This document shows positions 9,724 to 17,724 of a stretch of DNA of 64,000 nt, piece after piece. Both the position numbers and the translations under genes were made by a program. Below the pieces are notes generated by a model. It made no database searches, had not been told where the DNA came from, and saw only the letters and a list, made by a program, of their open reading frames with translations. The stretch spans positions 62,001-126,000 of the forward strand of contig DAIDIE010000031.1 of the NCBI GenBank assembly GCA_027459505.1, given 5' to 3'. How positions within the stretch are numbered: the stretch's first letter is position 1; every line of letters starts with the position of its first letter. Source of the stretch: Acidobacteriota bacterium (GTDB lineage: Bacteria; Acidobacteriota; Terriglobia; Terriglobales; SCQP01).

Positions 9724-10518
9724 ATGCGCGAAGTCTCGCGGCGGGGATTTTGTGCGCTCTTTCCCGCCCCTTGCCGGCTCTGCTCCCTCCCGCTGCGGCA
9801 CGCCTCGCGCATTCCCGTCTGCTTCCAATGTCTTGATTCTGTTTCGGCGCTGCCGCAAGCCCATCGTTGCCGGCAATGCGGAGAGTCTCTCCTCGCGGAC
9901 ACCGTTCTGTGCGGCGCATGCCTGATGAAGCCGCCGGCTTTCGATAGCGTCCGGAGCTGGGCCAGCTATGAGGGAGCGGCGCGCGAGCTGATCCACCTTT
10001 TCAAATATGAGCGTGTGCGTCCGTTGGGCGGCTGGTTTGCCCGGCGTATGAGCGGGCTGGGTGACCTGCGGGCCGATGTCGTCATTCCAGTGCCGCTGGC
10101 GCGCGTCCGGGAAAGAGAGCGTGGGTTTAATCAGTCGCTGGAAGTGGCGCGAATCCTTGCCCGCCGCAACGAACTGCCCCTGGCGACGAAATGCCTCAGC
10201 AGGCTTAAGGAAACTTCATCGCAGGCGGGATTGACGGGTGCGGAGCGGCGGCAGAATCTGCAAGGGGCATTCCGAGCGAAAAACGTTAAGGGCAGTGCCG
10301 TACTTCTGGTGGACGACGTTTTCACCACTGGCGCTACAGCCGCCGCCTGCGCAGGAGCGTTGAAACGCGGGGGAGCAAATGCGGTTCACGTTTTGACGGT
10401 GGCCAGAGCCGAGCTGCGCGCTCATGCGGCCCTCAGCGCCACAGTTTGTAGCCCAACAGCCTCCCTGGCACATCTAAACCAAGTAGCAGCGTTGCCTGCC
10501 AACGGAGGATGGGCGTGA
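9724..10518 (+). CDS. comF: ComF-family phosphoribosyltransferase-like protein
   Basis: ComF proteins couple zinc-finger and PRTase-type domains and are linked to DNA uptake in competent bacteria. Eight cysteines form four CxxC pairs (C17/C20, C33/C36, C49/C52, C63/C66). The PRPP loop [10 protein letters not shown] lies at 196-205, with [17 protein letters not shown] before it. A ~55-residue tail after the PRTase domain is unusual. ATG 9724 is favoured because it gives the usual short N-terminus before the first CxxC; GTG 9670 would add 18 residues and neither site has a clear Shine-Dalgarno. The HNH gene follows 25 bases downstream, suggesting co-transcription. Confidence 0.88.
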   Translation: MREVSRRGFCALFPAPCRLCSLPLRHASRIPVCFQCLDSVSALPQAHRCRQCGESLLADTVLCGACLMKPPAFDSVRSWASYEGAARELIHLFKYERVRPLGGWFARRMSGLGDLRADVVIPVPLARVRERERGFNQSLEVARILARRNELPLATKCLSRLKETSSQAGLTGAERRQNLQGAFRAKNVKGSAVLLVDDVFTTGATAAACAGALKRGGANAVHVLTVARAELRAHAALSATVCSPTASLAHLNQVAALPANGGWA

Positions 10519-10543
10519 AGGACGGGGCGGAGGAGTGAAGCCG

Positions 10544-11077
10544 ATGAGTGCAGCGGCACAAAACTGGCTATTCCATCCAGTACTGGTACTGAATGCCAGT
10601 TACGAACCGATTAACATCTGTGCGGCGCGGCGCGCCCTGGTGTTGGTGCTAAAGGGAGTGGCCCATGCCGAGGAGAGCCATGCCTTGCACTTTCATGCCT
10701 CGCGGGCGCATTTTCCCGTGCCTTCGGTGATCCGTTTGGTCGATTACCGGCGCATTCCGCATCGCACGCGCGCTTTATCGCGCAAGAATATTCTGCTGCG
10801 TGACCGCAACACCTGCCAGTACTGTGGCCTGGTGTCGACGGCGGCGGAAATGACTCTTGATCACGTTGTGCCCCGCTCGCGTGGCGGCAAGAGCTCCTGG
10901 GAGAATCTGGTGGCGTGTTGTCAGCGCTGCAATCACCGCAAAGGGGATCGCTTGCCGGCGGAGGCGGGGATGAAGCTGATGCGTGAGCCGCGACCCTTTA
11001 ATCTGCACACGAGCCGTCACTTGATGCGAATGATCGGACGCGGCGACGAGAAGTGGCGTAAATACCTGTTCTTTTAG
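10544..11077 (+). CDS. HNH endonuclease family protein
   Basis: The C-terminal HNH fold has zinc-binding C91/C94 (CQYCG), the catalytic D106-H107 ([11 protein letters not shown]), N121 (WENLV) and C126/C129 followed by NHRKGD. The N-terminal ~80 residues ([22 protein letters not shown]) are characteristic of the chromosomal HNH proteins common in Acidobacteriota and cyanobacteria. ATG 10544 is chosen for GGAGGAG eight bases upstream over GTG 10535. The physiological substrate is unknown. The position behind comF could hint at DNA processing, but that is only a suggestion. Confidence 0.9.
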   Translation: MSAAAQNWLFHPVLVLNASYEPINICAARRALVLVLKGVAHAEESHALHFHASRAHFPVPSVIRLVDYRRIPHRTRALSRKNILLRDRNTCQYCGLVSTAAEMTLDHVVPRSRGGKSSWENLVACCQRCNHRKGDRLPAEAGMKLMREPRPFNLHTSRHLMRMIGRGDEKWRKYLFF

Positions 11078-11087
11078 AGCGGCAATA

Positions 11088-11621
11088 TCAGGACTGCCGG
11101 GTTTGCGCGGGCGCCACCTGTTCGGGCGGCAACGCCTGCCGGGGCGGGAAATAAGGCCGCAGCCGCTCATATGTCCGGCTGATCTCTTCCGGCAGTACGC
11201 GCGTCTCTCCCACTACCGTCATGAAATTGGCGTCGGCCTGCCAGCGGGGCACCAGATGAAGGTGCAAATGGCCGGCAATGCCCGCGCCGGCGGCGGCGCC
11301 GAGGTTGATGCCCACATTGAGCCCGTCGGGTTCATACTCCTTTTGCAAAACCTCTTCGCAGTAGGTGGCCAGCTCCATGATCTCGGTCCGCGCCGCTGGG
11401 CCGCAATCGTTGAGCCGCGCGACGTGCTCCAAGGGCAGGATCATCAAATGCCCACTGGTGTAAGGAAACAGGTTCAGGAGAATGAAGCTGTGCTGGCCGC
11501 GAAACAGGATCCAATGGGCCGCGTCGTTGCCGGCATTGAGGGCGTTGCAAAGCGGGCAGCCGGGTTCTTTGCGCCCCTGGTGCACGTACTGGTAGCGCCA
11601 GGGAGAGAAGAGGTAATCCAT
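11088..11621 (-). CDS. HIT-family nucleotide hydrolase/phosphorylase (Ap4A phosphorylase-like)
   Basis: Histidine-triad protein. The triad GHLHLHLVPRW gives H118, H120 and H122, the nucleotide-binding and catalytic residues. An N-terminal pair C22/C25 (CPLC) and the strand ILLNLFPYTSGHLMILP match the actinobacterial/acidobacterial HIT enzymes related to AP-4-A phosphorylase. At 177 residues it is a complete single-domain enzyme. It runs convergent to the HNH gene with ten bases between the stops. The exact substrate (Ap4A, AMP-lysine or other) is not decidable from sequence. Confidence 0.92.
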   Translation of the reverse strand: MDYLFSPWRYQYVHQGRKEPGCPLCNALNAGNDAAHWILFRGQHSFILLNLFPYTSGHLMILPLEHVARLNDCGPAARTEIMELATYCEEVLQKEYEPDGLNVGINLGAAAGAGIAGHLHLHLVPRWQADANFMTVVGETRVLPEEISRTYERLRPYFPPRQALPPEQVAPAQTRQS

Positions 11622-11660
11622 GCTCCTAGCCTACGTCGAAGCGGTGGGGTAGAGGACAAG

Positions 11661-11687
11661 AAAAAAGCAGGCCTGGAGGCCTGCTTT
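11661..11687 (-). terminator. Terminator of the acpP-fabF operon
   Basis: On the minus strand AAAGCAGGCC, a short loop and GGCCTGCTTT are followed by a T run, 23 bases after the fabF stop. Confidence 0.9.
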
Positions 11688-11709
11688 CGGCGGGCGGAAT
11701 GGCTTGGGC

Positions 11710-12954
11710 TCAGGCGTTGTCCCAACGCTTGAACAACAGGCTGGCGTTGGTGCCACCAAAGCCAAAGGAGTTGGAGAGGGCATAGCGCATTGCCCGCTTC
11801 CTGGGGGCGTTGGGCGTGTAATCCAGATCGCAGTCGGGATCCGGCACGGAATAGTTTGCGGTGGGGGGAACGATTTGTTCCCGCAGCGCCAAGCTGGTGA
11901 TGCCCGCTTCCAGGCCGCCGGCGCCGCCTAGGAGATGTCCGGTCATGGACTTGGTCGAACTGACGGCCAATTTGTAGGCATGCTCCCCAAACAGGCGGCG
12001 GATGGCCATGGTTTCGAACTTGTCGTTGTACGGCGTGGAGGTGCCGTGAGCGTTGATGTAGTCGACCTCTCCGGGCGCGACGTGCGCGTCCTTAAGGGTG
12101 TTTTCCATGGAACGGAAGGCGCCCGAGCCGTCTTCCGAGGGCATGGTGATATGGAAGGCGTCGCCGCTCATGCCGTAGCCCACGATCTCGGCCAGGATTG
12201 GCGCCTGGCGCTGCAGGGCATGCTGGAGCTCTTCGAGGATCAGGATGCCGGCGCCCTCGCCAACGACGAAGCCGTCGCGTGTCTTGTCAAATGGACGGCT
12301 GGCATGTTCGGGATCGTCATTGCGCGTGGACAGGGCGCGCATGGAGGCAAACCCGCCAATGCCCATGGGAGTAATGGCGGCCTCGGCGCCGCCGCAGATC
12401 ATGGCATCGGCGTCGCCGCGCTGGATGATCTTGAAGGCGTCGCCCACCGCGTGCGCACTGGAGGTACAGGCGGTGCAGGTGGCGAGGTTGGGTCCCTTGG
12501 CGTTGTGCCGGATCGAGACGTGGCCCGCCGCCAGGTTGACGATGCTGGCCGGAATAAAAAACGGCGAAATGCGGCGCGGACCGCCTTCGAGCAGAGCGCT
12601 GTGCTCGCGCTCGATGACGTCAAAGCCGCCAATACCGCTGCCGATGTGCACGCCCACGCGTGGGGCGATATCGTCGCTGACGCGCAGTCCGGATGAGCGC
12701 ACCGCCTCTTCGGCGGCGGCCAGGGCGAACTGGATAAAGAGGCCCATTTTTTTGACCTCTTTTTTCTCGATAAAACGTAATGGATCGAAGCCCTTCACCT
12801 CGGCGGCGAAACGGCAACTGAACTGGGTGGCGTCAAAATGGGTGATCGGCCCAAGGCCGCTCTTACCCGCAAGCAAGGCCTGCCAGTTTTCCGCAGCCGT
12901 TAAGCCGATGGCCGAAACCAGGCCGACCCCGGTAACCACAACACGCTGGGGCAC
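11710..12954 (-). CDS. fabF: Beta-ketoacyl-ACP synthase II
   Basis: Condensing enzyme of fatty acid elongation that uses malonyl-ACP. Starting at GTG 12954 the catalytic residues fall at C163 (TACTSS), H303 (NAHGTST) and H340 (MTGHLLGGAGG), the same numbers as in E. coli FabF, which supports this start strongly. AAGGAG overlapping the acpP stop codon is its ribosome site. The frame runs on to 13026 but that would overlap acpP. It follows acpP after seven bases, the normal acpP-fabF pair. At 414 residues it is full length. Confidence 0.97.
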   Translation of the reverse strand: MPQRVVVTGVGLVSAIGLTAAENWQALLAGKSGLGPITHFDATQFSCRFAAEVKGFDPLRFIEKKEVKKMGLFIQFALAAAEEAVRSSGLRVSDDIAPRVGVHIGSGIGGFDVIEREHSALLEGGPRRISPFFIPASIVNLAAGHVSIRHNAKGPNLATCTACTSSAHAVGDAFKIIQRGDADAMICGGAEAAITPMGIGGFASMRALSTRNDDPEHASRPFDKTRDGFVVGEGAGILILEELQHALQRQAPILAEIVGYGMSGDAFHITMPSEDGSGAFRSMENTLKDAHVAPGEVDYINAHGTSTPYNDKFETMAIRRLFGEHAYKLAVSSTKSMTGHLLGGAGGLEAGITSLALREQIVPPTANYSVPDPDCDLDYTPNAPRKRAMRYALSNSFGFGGTNASLLFKRWDNA

Positions 12955-12961
12955 GAAAAGG

Positions 12962-13204
12962 CTACTCCTTCTTGTGGGCGGTGATGTAATCCACTGCTTC
13001 TTGAACGCGGCGAATCTTCTCCGCATCCTCGTCGGGGATCTCGATCTTGAAGGCTTCCTCGAACTCCATCACGAGTTCCACCAGGTCGAGTGAGTCGGCG
13101 CCCAGGTCCTCGACGAAAGAGGCGTTGGGGGTGACTTCGCTTTCTTCCACACCCAGCTTTTCAACCACGATCTGTTTGACTTTTTCCGCGATATCAGCGG
13201 CCAT
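12962..13204 (-). CDS. acpP: Acyl carrier protein
   Basis: Small acidic carrier of growing acyl chains. The phosphopantetheine attachment serine is S38 in [16 protein letters not shown], the classic ACP signature. ATG 13204 gives an 80-residue protein starting [13 protein letters not shown] and has GGAGGA upstream; the open frame continuing to 13375 is not conserved in kind. It is co-transcribed with fabF. Confidence 0.97.
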   Translation of the reverse strand: MAADIAEKVKQIVVEKLGVEESEVTPNASFVEDLGADSLDLVELVMEFEEAFKIEIPDEDAEKIRRVQEAVDYITAHKKE

Positions 13205-13350
13205 GCTTCCATCCTCCGTTACGACGGTCGGTACGGCGAAATTGCAACAGCGTAAACGTCCATCATACAGGGTGGCGGGCGGGCCGACAACCGGAACGGC
13301 TGGCGGGGTTGTTGACGGGTAAATCCGGGGCGGCTGGTCCGCGCCGGGGT

Positions 13351-13932
13351 TTAGACCTGGAAGCCGAGTTTCCACAGGATGTAGGAGAGCATCTGCCGCA
13401 GTGTCATCACGAATTCGGTGGCCGCCGGGGTCGGGCCAGGAACGGGCGAAGTGTAGACCGTAATGTGCTGCGCGCGGAAGAGCTGGCGCGCCCGGAAAAG
13501 GTGGTAACCGTCGCTGACGACCAGACAGGACCGGAGTTGGTGGCTGCGCATCAGCGCCGCAACGCGGCGGACTGAATCGGCGGTGGAAAAGCCTAACGGC
13601 TCAACCAGCACGGCCTGGGCTGGCACCCCGTTGTGCTGGAGAAAGCCGGCGCCCACCCCGGCCTCGGTAAAGCGCCAGTCGCCTCCCCCACCGCCGGTAG
13701 TAATCATCCACGGCGCCAGGTGCAGCCGGTAGAGATCAAGGGCATGCAGGAGACGGCGGCGCAGTACCGGGGATGGCCTGCCATTGTACTCGGCGGCGCC
13801 CAAAACCACGATGGCATCGGCGCGATGACGCTGATCCAGATGAGCGGTCCCTTGGATTTCCCAATATAAATAGGCGCAACAAAGCAACAGAATCAGCAGT
13901 ACCCCGGCCGGAATCATCAGGATCCGCTTCAT
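13351..13932 (-). CDS. YdcF/SanA-like DUF218 membrane protein
   Basis: One N-terminal membrane helix (residues ~5-23) anchors a DUF218 domain with ADAIVVLGA at 38-46, GGGGG near 80 and [11 protein letters not shown] further on, the conserved fold motifs of the YdcF/ElyC/SanA group linked to envelope integrity. ATG 13932 overlaps the tsaC stop as ATGA, so the two genes are translationally coupled; a longer frame to 14085 would lie inside tsaC. The molecular function of the family is not firmly known. Confidence 0.88.
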   Translation of the reverse strand: MKRILMIPAGVLLILLLCCAYLYWEIQGTAHLDQRHRADAIVVLGAAEYNGRPSPVLRRRLLHALDLYRLHLAPWMITTGGGGGDWRFTEAGVGAGFLQHNGVPAQAVLVEPLGFSTADSVRRVAALMRSHQLRSCLVVSDGYHLFRARQLFRAQHITVYTSPVPGPTPAATEFVMTLRQMLSYILWKLGFQV

Positions 13933-14570
13933 GGCAGGTAAGGCGACAACTGGTCTGGCGCCAGCACGCCCCAGCGGACGACCTGCGCAGGAGTGCGTGT
14001 GAGGTCCACAATCGTGGAAGGTTGCAACTGCCGCGTGGCGCCGCCATCGAGGATCAGCAAAGGTAAGTGAAAGCCGCCCTCCCACTGCCGCAGGATTTCG
14101 GAAACACTGCCACAGGGGCTCAATCCGCTACGGTTGGCGCTGGTGGCGGTGAGCGGCCCCCCCACCAGCGTCAGCAATTGTCGCAGCAGCGGCAAAGGAG
14201 AGTGGCGGACCGCAATACTGGCGGTTCCAGCGCTGACAGCGGGCGCCAAGTTGCCAGCGTCGGGAACGATCATGGTGAGGGGGCCCGGCCAGAACTGTTC
14301 GGCGAGGCGATAGAACAGCGGCGGTGGTTCCAATGCGTACTGCTCCGCTTCCAGCACCCCGCTGACCAGAACCGGCAGTGGCTTGGTCTCGGGGCGCCCT
14401 TTGAGAGCAAAGACCTTTTCGACCGCGGCGGCTTGGCGGGCGTCGACGGCCAGCCCGTAGACCGTCTCCGTGGGCAACGCCACCACCCCTCCCCGGCGAA
14501 CCCACTCGGCCGCGGTTTGGAGCACCTGGGGATCAGGCTGTTGTGCATCGATATCGAGCGCGGTGTACAT
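13929..14570 (-). CDS. tsaC: L-threonylcarbamoyladenylate synthase (Sua5/YciO/YrdC family)
   Basis: Makes threonylcarbamoyl-AMP from threonine, bicarbonate and ATP for the t6A37 modification of tRNAs reading ANN codons. Conserved segments are GGVVALPTETVYGLA, KGRPETKPLPVLV, FWPGPLTMIVP, IAVRHSPLP and TATSANRSG. At 213 residues it lacks the Sua5 C-terminal domain, so it is the TsaC type. ATG 14570 is preferred over an upstream TTG at 14615. It overlaps the downstream DUF218 gene by four bases. One of the two structured-RNA-like elements lies about 150-350 bases upstream on this strand. Confidence 0.93.
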   Translation of the reverse strand: MYTALDIDAQQPDPQVLQTAAEWVRRGGVVALPTETVYGLAVDARQAAAVEKVFALKGRPETKPLPVLVSGVLEAEQYALEPPPLFYRLAEQFWPGPLTMIVPDAGNLAPAVSAGTASIAVRHSPLPLLRQLLTLVGGPLTATSANRSGLSPCGSVSEILRQWEGGFHLPLLILDGGATRQLQPSTIVDLTRTPAQVVRWGVLAPDQLSPYLP

Positions 14571-14720
14571 GATGATTTTTTCGGTACGCGATGGCTGCCG
14601 CCGGGTAGCGAGCAAAGCTCATTATGAAACGAAAAGGGACTGCGGAAGTCCATGGATCGGGGCTCCAGGAACTGGCCCACCGGGTTCACCCGTGGAGCGA
14701 GCCGTCGAGGCCTCACTGTG

Positions 14721-14930
14721 GGAGCTACGGCCGGGGGAGATCGCCAGCGGAGGGCCGCGAAATTCTCCCGGGGTCCAAGCGCAGTGTTTGCTTTGTTGGG
14801 TGGGAAGGGCAGCTGCCTCGCCGGGGAGAGGAGCCCGGCATCGGCAGCTTCACGTTCTCACTGGAGAACGCGCCAGCGGCCCGCCAGGAAGCAATGCCGG
14901 CGGGGCGGCTCAGGAGACGAGGCCGTGCCT
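14721..14930. ncRNA. Structured-RNA-like element, copy A (class not recognised, strand uncertain)
   Basis: Two blocks here match an element at 17.4 kb. Block 1 (14741-14764) is TCGCCAGCGGAGGGCCGCG plus AAATT, 23 of 24 bases identical to copy B. It is enclosed by a stem GGGAGA/TCTCCC (14735-14740 with 14764-14769). Block 2 (14882-14916) has the loop AGCAATG closed by GG/CC and CGCC/GGCG, followed by GCGGCTCAGGAG. In copy B the same loop is closed by a different stem, GCTGG/CCAGC, so pairing is kept while the sequence changes. I do not recognise the class and cannot assign the strand. Confidence 0.55.
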
Positions 14931-14980
14931 GATTGCCGGTAAGAACGGAGAGAGCACGGGGACCGTGCTGATCGCCTCCA

Positions 14981-15015
14981 AAAGCAAAAAGGGGAACGGT
15001 TGCCCGTTCCCCTTT
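14981..15015 (-). terminator. Terminator of the 24-residue peptide gene
   Basis: On the minus strand GGGGAACGG, a four-base loop and CCGTTCCCC are followed by TTTTTGCTTTT, 17 bases after the peptide stop. Confidence 0.92.
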
Positions 15016-15031
15016 GACGAATGCGAAGAAG

Positions 15032-15106
15032 CTACTTCTTTTTGGCAGTCTTCTTCTTCGTGGTGGTCGCAGCCTTCTTCGCAGGTTTCTTCGTGGCTTT
15101 TGCCAT
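15032..15106 (-). CDS. 24-residue Lys/Ala/Thr-rich peptide, histone H1-tail-like
   Basis: Translation gives MAKATKKPAKKAATTTKK followed by KTAKKK and a stop: 12 lysines, no acidic residue and two KKPAKKA/KKKTAKK-type blocks like the tails of histone H1-like bacterial proteins. GGAG lies nine bases before the ATG, a near-consensus sigma-70 promoter (15166-15194) lies upstream and a strong terminator follows the stop, so it has a complete small transcription unit. Binding to DNA or RNA as a nucleoid or ribosome-associated peptide is an inference from charge alone. It could also be a decoy frame in a small RNA. Confidence 0.75.
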   Translation of the reverse strand: MAKATKKPAKKAATTTKKKTAKKK

Positions 15107-15493
15107 GAGCTTTTCTCCAAGTATTTAAAATCTGCGCCAGTCAAAACTCGCGCAGCGTTAGTGCATGTATAGAATCTGCGCGCGCAAGTGTCAAGAAAAA
15201 AATGCAAATCGCATCCTCTCCCGAACTCGCCGGTCAGGATTCATACCTCAGAGTGAGATGCAGCCCGGCACCTATTGGCATGCATCCGCAGTTGTGGATT
15301 TGTGCCGAGCACTGCTCGCGAATGGCTAAAATCGCGGTGATCAGACCTGGAGTGAAGCGCGGAGAGTGGTTTAGGACTGTTGCACTCTGAGGGATTTGGG
15401 CAGGAATGATTGTCGCGGGGCGCATCTGGCGCGTGCCAGTGAGGAAGGCGCTTGTAACCGGAAAACAAGGCGCGGAATCGAAACAGAGTGTTT
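15107..15493. other. 387-base divergent intergenic stretch
   Basis: Apart from the peptide promoter I see a 10-bp inverted repeat CCTCAGAGTG (15247-15256) / CACTCTGAGG (15383-15392) set 126 bases apart, upstream of the VWFA gene. No coding sequence is convincing. Confidence 0.55.
15166..15194 (-). promoter_or_regulatory. Near-consensus sigma-70 promoter of the small peptide gene
   Basis: On the minus strand TTGACA (15189-15194) and TATACA (15166-15171) are separated by exactly 17 bases. It is the best promoter match I noticed in the window. It predicts a start near 15159 and a leader of about 53 bases. Confidence 0.85.
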
Positions 15494-16621
15494 ATGAAGC
15501 AATGGAATCAGAGCCTGGGGATGGACAAGGCGCCGTGGCGCTCAGTGCGCCCCGCAACGACTGGCCGGAATCGCGCCCTGGGCTTTTGCGCCGGGCTTGT
15601 GCTGCTGGCCGTGATCAGCGCACCCCTTTGCGGGTTGGGGCAAGCCATTACGCCTGGAGCGCTGCCTCCCAATCCGCAGGTTGAGGTACCGCCGGCGCCT
15701 GCCGCGCAGCCGGCCCCGGTTCGTATTCAACGGCAGGTGAACCTGGTCAACATCTCTTTTAGCGTCGTCGACCCGCATCATCAGCCCGTGACCGGTGTTC
15801 GTGCCAGCGATCTTGAGGTGTTGGACGACAAGCGGCCGCAGCGGATAAGTTTTTTTTCTGTGGGGCACGATGTGCCGCTGACGGTCGGACTGTTGCTCGA
15901 TACCAGCCCGAGCCAGATCAACGTGCTCCCAGCGGAGCAGCAAGCCAGCGAGCGTTTCTTCGATGAGGTCATTACGCCCAAGGACCTGGCGTTTATCGTC
16001 GGTTTCGATGTGGACACCAACCTCCTGCAGGATTTGACCTCTTCGCTACCGGCTTTGCGGGCGGCGATCGAGCAGGTCCATGTCGGCGGGGGAGGTATCG
16101 CTTCGCCAGTGATCAGCTCCGGGCCTTTCCCGTCCAGCGTCACACATCCGGGCTCTACCCACCTGTGGGACTCGATTGTGATGGCGTGCAATGACCGGCT
16201 GGCGGCGCAGGTGGGGCGCAAGGCGATCATTGTGATGACCGACGGAGAAGACCAGGGCAGCCGCTACACGCCGCAGGACGCTCTGCGGGCGCTCCTGGAC
16301 ACCAATACCAGCCTGTACGCTTTTATCATCGCCGATCCACGTTTCTATAACGGCACGTACACCGGGGCTGGGGCTCTAACGCGGCTGGCCAAAGAGAGCG
16401 GAGGGCTGAGCTATGGAAGCCGGCATTTGCGGCGATCTTTCGACGAGCTGAGCCAGCGCCTGCGAACACAATATTCGTTGGGGTATATTCCCGAGCGTGG
16501 GGCGCTGGACGGGAAGTTTCATCACATCCTCATCCGTCTGAAGGGAAATCGCTTCAAGAAAGACAAAGTACAGGCGCGTAGTGGCTACTTTGCAGTGCCG
16601 CCTCCTCACGGGCAGGAATAG
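15494..16621 (+). CDS. Acidobacterial VWFA-related domain protein
   Basis: Exported or membrane-anchored protein with a hydrophobic N-terminal segment (~28-50), a Pro-rich linker (56-76) and a von Willebrand A-like domain. The MIDAS motif is DTSPS at 136-140 and the second metal strand is IVMTDGED with D250. The strand VNISFSVVDPHHQPVTGV before it and 'YSLGYIPE' near the end are standard for the acidobacterial VWFA family (TIGR03436 type). ATG 15494 is chosen over GTG 15488, six bases upstream in frame. Ligand and partners are unknown. It ends at a bidirectional terminator shared with the convergent Cys-rich gene. Confidence 0.9.
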   Translation: MKQWNQSLGMDKAPWRSVRPATTGRNRALGFCAGLVLLAVISAPLCGLGQAITPGALPPNPQVEVPPAPAAQPAPVRIQRQVNLVNISFSVVDPHHQPVTGVRASDLEVLDDKRPQRISFFSVGHDVPLTVGLLLDTSPSQINVLPAEQQASERFFDEVITPKDLAFIVGFDVDTNLLQDLTSSLPALRAAIEQVHVGGGGIASPVISSGPFPSSVTHPGSTHLWDSIVMACNDRLAAQVGRKAIIVMTDGEDQGSRYTPQDALRALLDTNTSLYAFIIADPRFYNGTYTGAGALTRLAKESGGLSYGSRHLRRSFDELSQRLRTQYSLGYIPERGALDGKFHHILIRLKGNRFKKDKVQARSGYFAVPPPHGQE

Positions 16622-16696
16622 AACAAGCGGCATCGCGAGCCAGTGGAATCAAAGCGGCCGTGCCGCTTCAGCTGGTTTGCGCGTGGGGTAGAGACG

Positions 16697-16730
16697 CAAA
16701 AGGCCTGGAGCGCCAGCCCCAGGCCTTTTG
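16697..16730. terminator. Bidirectional terminator between convergent genes
   Basis: Perfect 12-bp inverted repeat CAAAAGGCCTGG / CCAGGCCTTTTG (16697-16708 and 16719-16730). Each side ends in an A or T run, so it can serve both the VWFA gene (+) and the Cys-rich gene (-). Confidence 0.88.
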
Positions 16731-16748
16731 CATATTCCGGCAGAGAAC

Positions 16749-17018
16749 TCAGTTGGGCATGTCGTCGTCGAGCAAAGCCTGCTCATCAAGGTTGAGCAGG
16801 TGCGCCGGGCAGTCACACGCGCCGCAGGAGATAACGCCATCGTCGGAGAGCTGTTCCTCAGTCATGACGACGAGGCGGGCACAAAAGGGGCAGTGGAGAA
16901 GGGCGCAAAGGCCATTGCCCTGCTGCCGTCCGTCGCTGCAGGTGCTCATGAGCAGCATGCTGCCGGGTTCGATCAGGTTGGGGATCCAGGCATCGACCAG
17001 CTTGACTGCGCTTACCAT
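16749..17018 (-). CDS. Small Cys-rich protein, probable zinc-binding
   Basis: An 89-residue protein with C27, C38, C43/C46 (CPFC), C65/C68/C70 (CGACDC) and H73, an arrangement that suggests one or two zinc-ribbon-like knuckles. The C-terminus is acidic (LLDDDMPN). The start ATG 17018 has GGGAG eight bases upstream. It is flanked by a terminator downstream and structured element B further upstream. I do not recognise a named family. A role as a regulatory or rubredoxin-like protein would be a guess. Confidence 0.72.
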   Translation of the reverse strand: MVSAVKLVDAWIPNLIEPGSMLLMSTCSDGRQQGNGLCALLHCPFCARLVVMTEEQLSDDGVISCGACDCPAHLLNLDEQALLDDDMPN

Positions 17019-17724
17019 GGCGATTCTCCCTCGTTTCTGCCCTGCAAAGGGCGTTCATGCCTCTGTCACCATCTCCTGCAATTCAATAGCCGTCCTCCGG
17101 TCTATTGGATGCCGGGATGGCTCGATCAGATGCGATTCCTCAAACGCCCTCAATCTACCGTCGTTAAGGACTCCCGGCAAGCGCTTCAGCGTGGCGGCTG
17201 TTTACTTTTGGGGCTCAATTGGGCAGCGAACCAGCGCGAATTTGCCGTCGTGCTGGCAAAAACGACGCGCAAGCCATTGCGTGGCCGTGGGGCTAGAAGC
17301 AACCTTTCCAGGGTAAACAGGCGACTGCGCTAGAGCGAAAGGTGCTAGGCCGACTGGCCTCAACAACCTGCACGGCAGCTGCGAGCCTCCCCGTCGCTCT
17401 TTGGAAGGAGTCGTCCGAGGAAATCGCCAGCAGAGGGCCGCGAAATTCCAAAGGACGGCGCCCTCGCGCCGGAGGGGATTGCGGCATGGGGCGGCCTATA
17501 CCGTTTCGCGAAAAACGAGCCAGCAACCCGAAGCTGGAGCAATGCCAGCGAGCGGCTCAAGAGGACGCGTCTCTTCGCTTTCCGCGTGTCCCGGTGAGAG
17601 CAAGTTGCCTAGTGGCCTGGGCGCTTGGCCGAAAATCGCAGACTCCGGTTAAAAACTCGTGGAAATGCGTCCTGAAAAAAAACTGAGCCGGCGACTCCGG
17701 AGAGGCAACGCCCACCTCTGGATT
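17019..17724. other. 706-base intergenic stretch containing element B
   Basis: Lies between the Cys-rich gene start and the rnhB stop. It holds structured element B (17400-17580). A plus-strand frame across 17050-17330 could be translated but shows no family I recognise and lacks a start with a ribosome site, so it is left uncalled. Confidence 0.6.
17400..17580. ncRNA. Structured-RNA-like element, copy B (class not recognised, strand uncertain)
   Basis: Related to element A. Block 1 (17424-17447) differs from copy A at one of 24 positions and is enclosed by GGAA/TTCC (17419-17422, 17446-17449) and GTCC/GGAC (17413-17416, 17453-17456). Block 2 has the loop AGCAATG (17538-17544) closed by GCTGG/CCAGC (17533-17537, 17545-17549), then GAGCGGCTCAAGAG. 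Sequence between the blocks is unrelated to copy A and shorter. Conserved loops on changed stems point to selected RNA structure, but two copies are too few to prove it. Confidence 0.55.

Larger units (their letters stand above)
14571..15031. other. 461-base intergenic stretch containing element A and a terminator
   Basis: Between tsaC and the small Lys/Ala peptide gene there is no convincing coding sequence. The space holds structured element A (14721-14930) and the terminator of the peptide gene (14981-15015). Confidence 0.7.

Noticed and set aside
14725-15207. 160-codon minus-strand frame spanning element A and the peptide gene
   Set aside because: It is in a different frame from the Lys-rich peptide and runs through a terminator and the promoter of the small gene; it is a by-product of GC-rich structured sequence.
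17050-17333. Plus-strand frame that might be a remnant gene upstream of element B
   Set aside because: It has a somewhat protein-like stretch but no start with a ribosome site, no family I recognise and overlap with an antisense frame; not enough to call a pseudogene.
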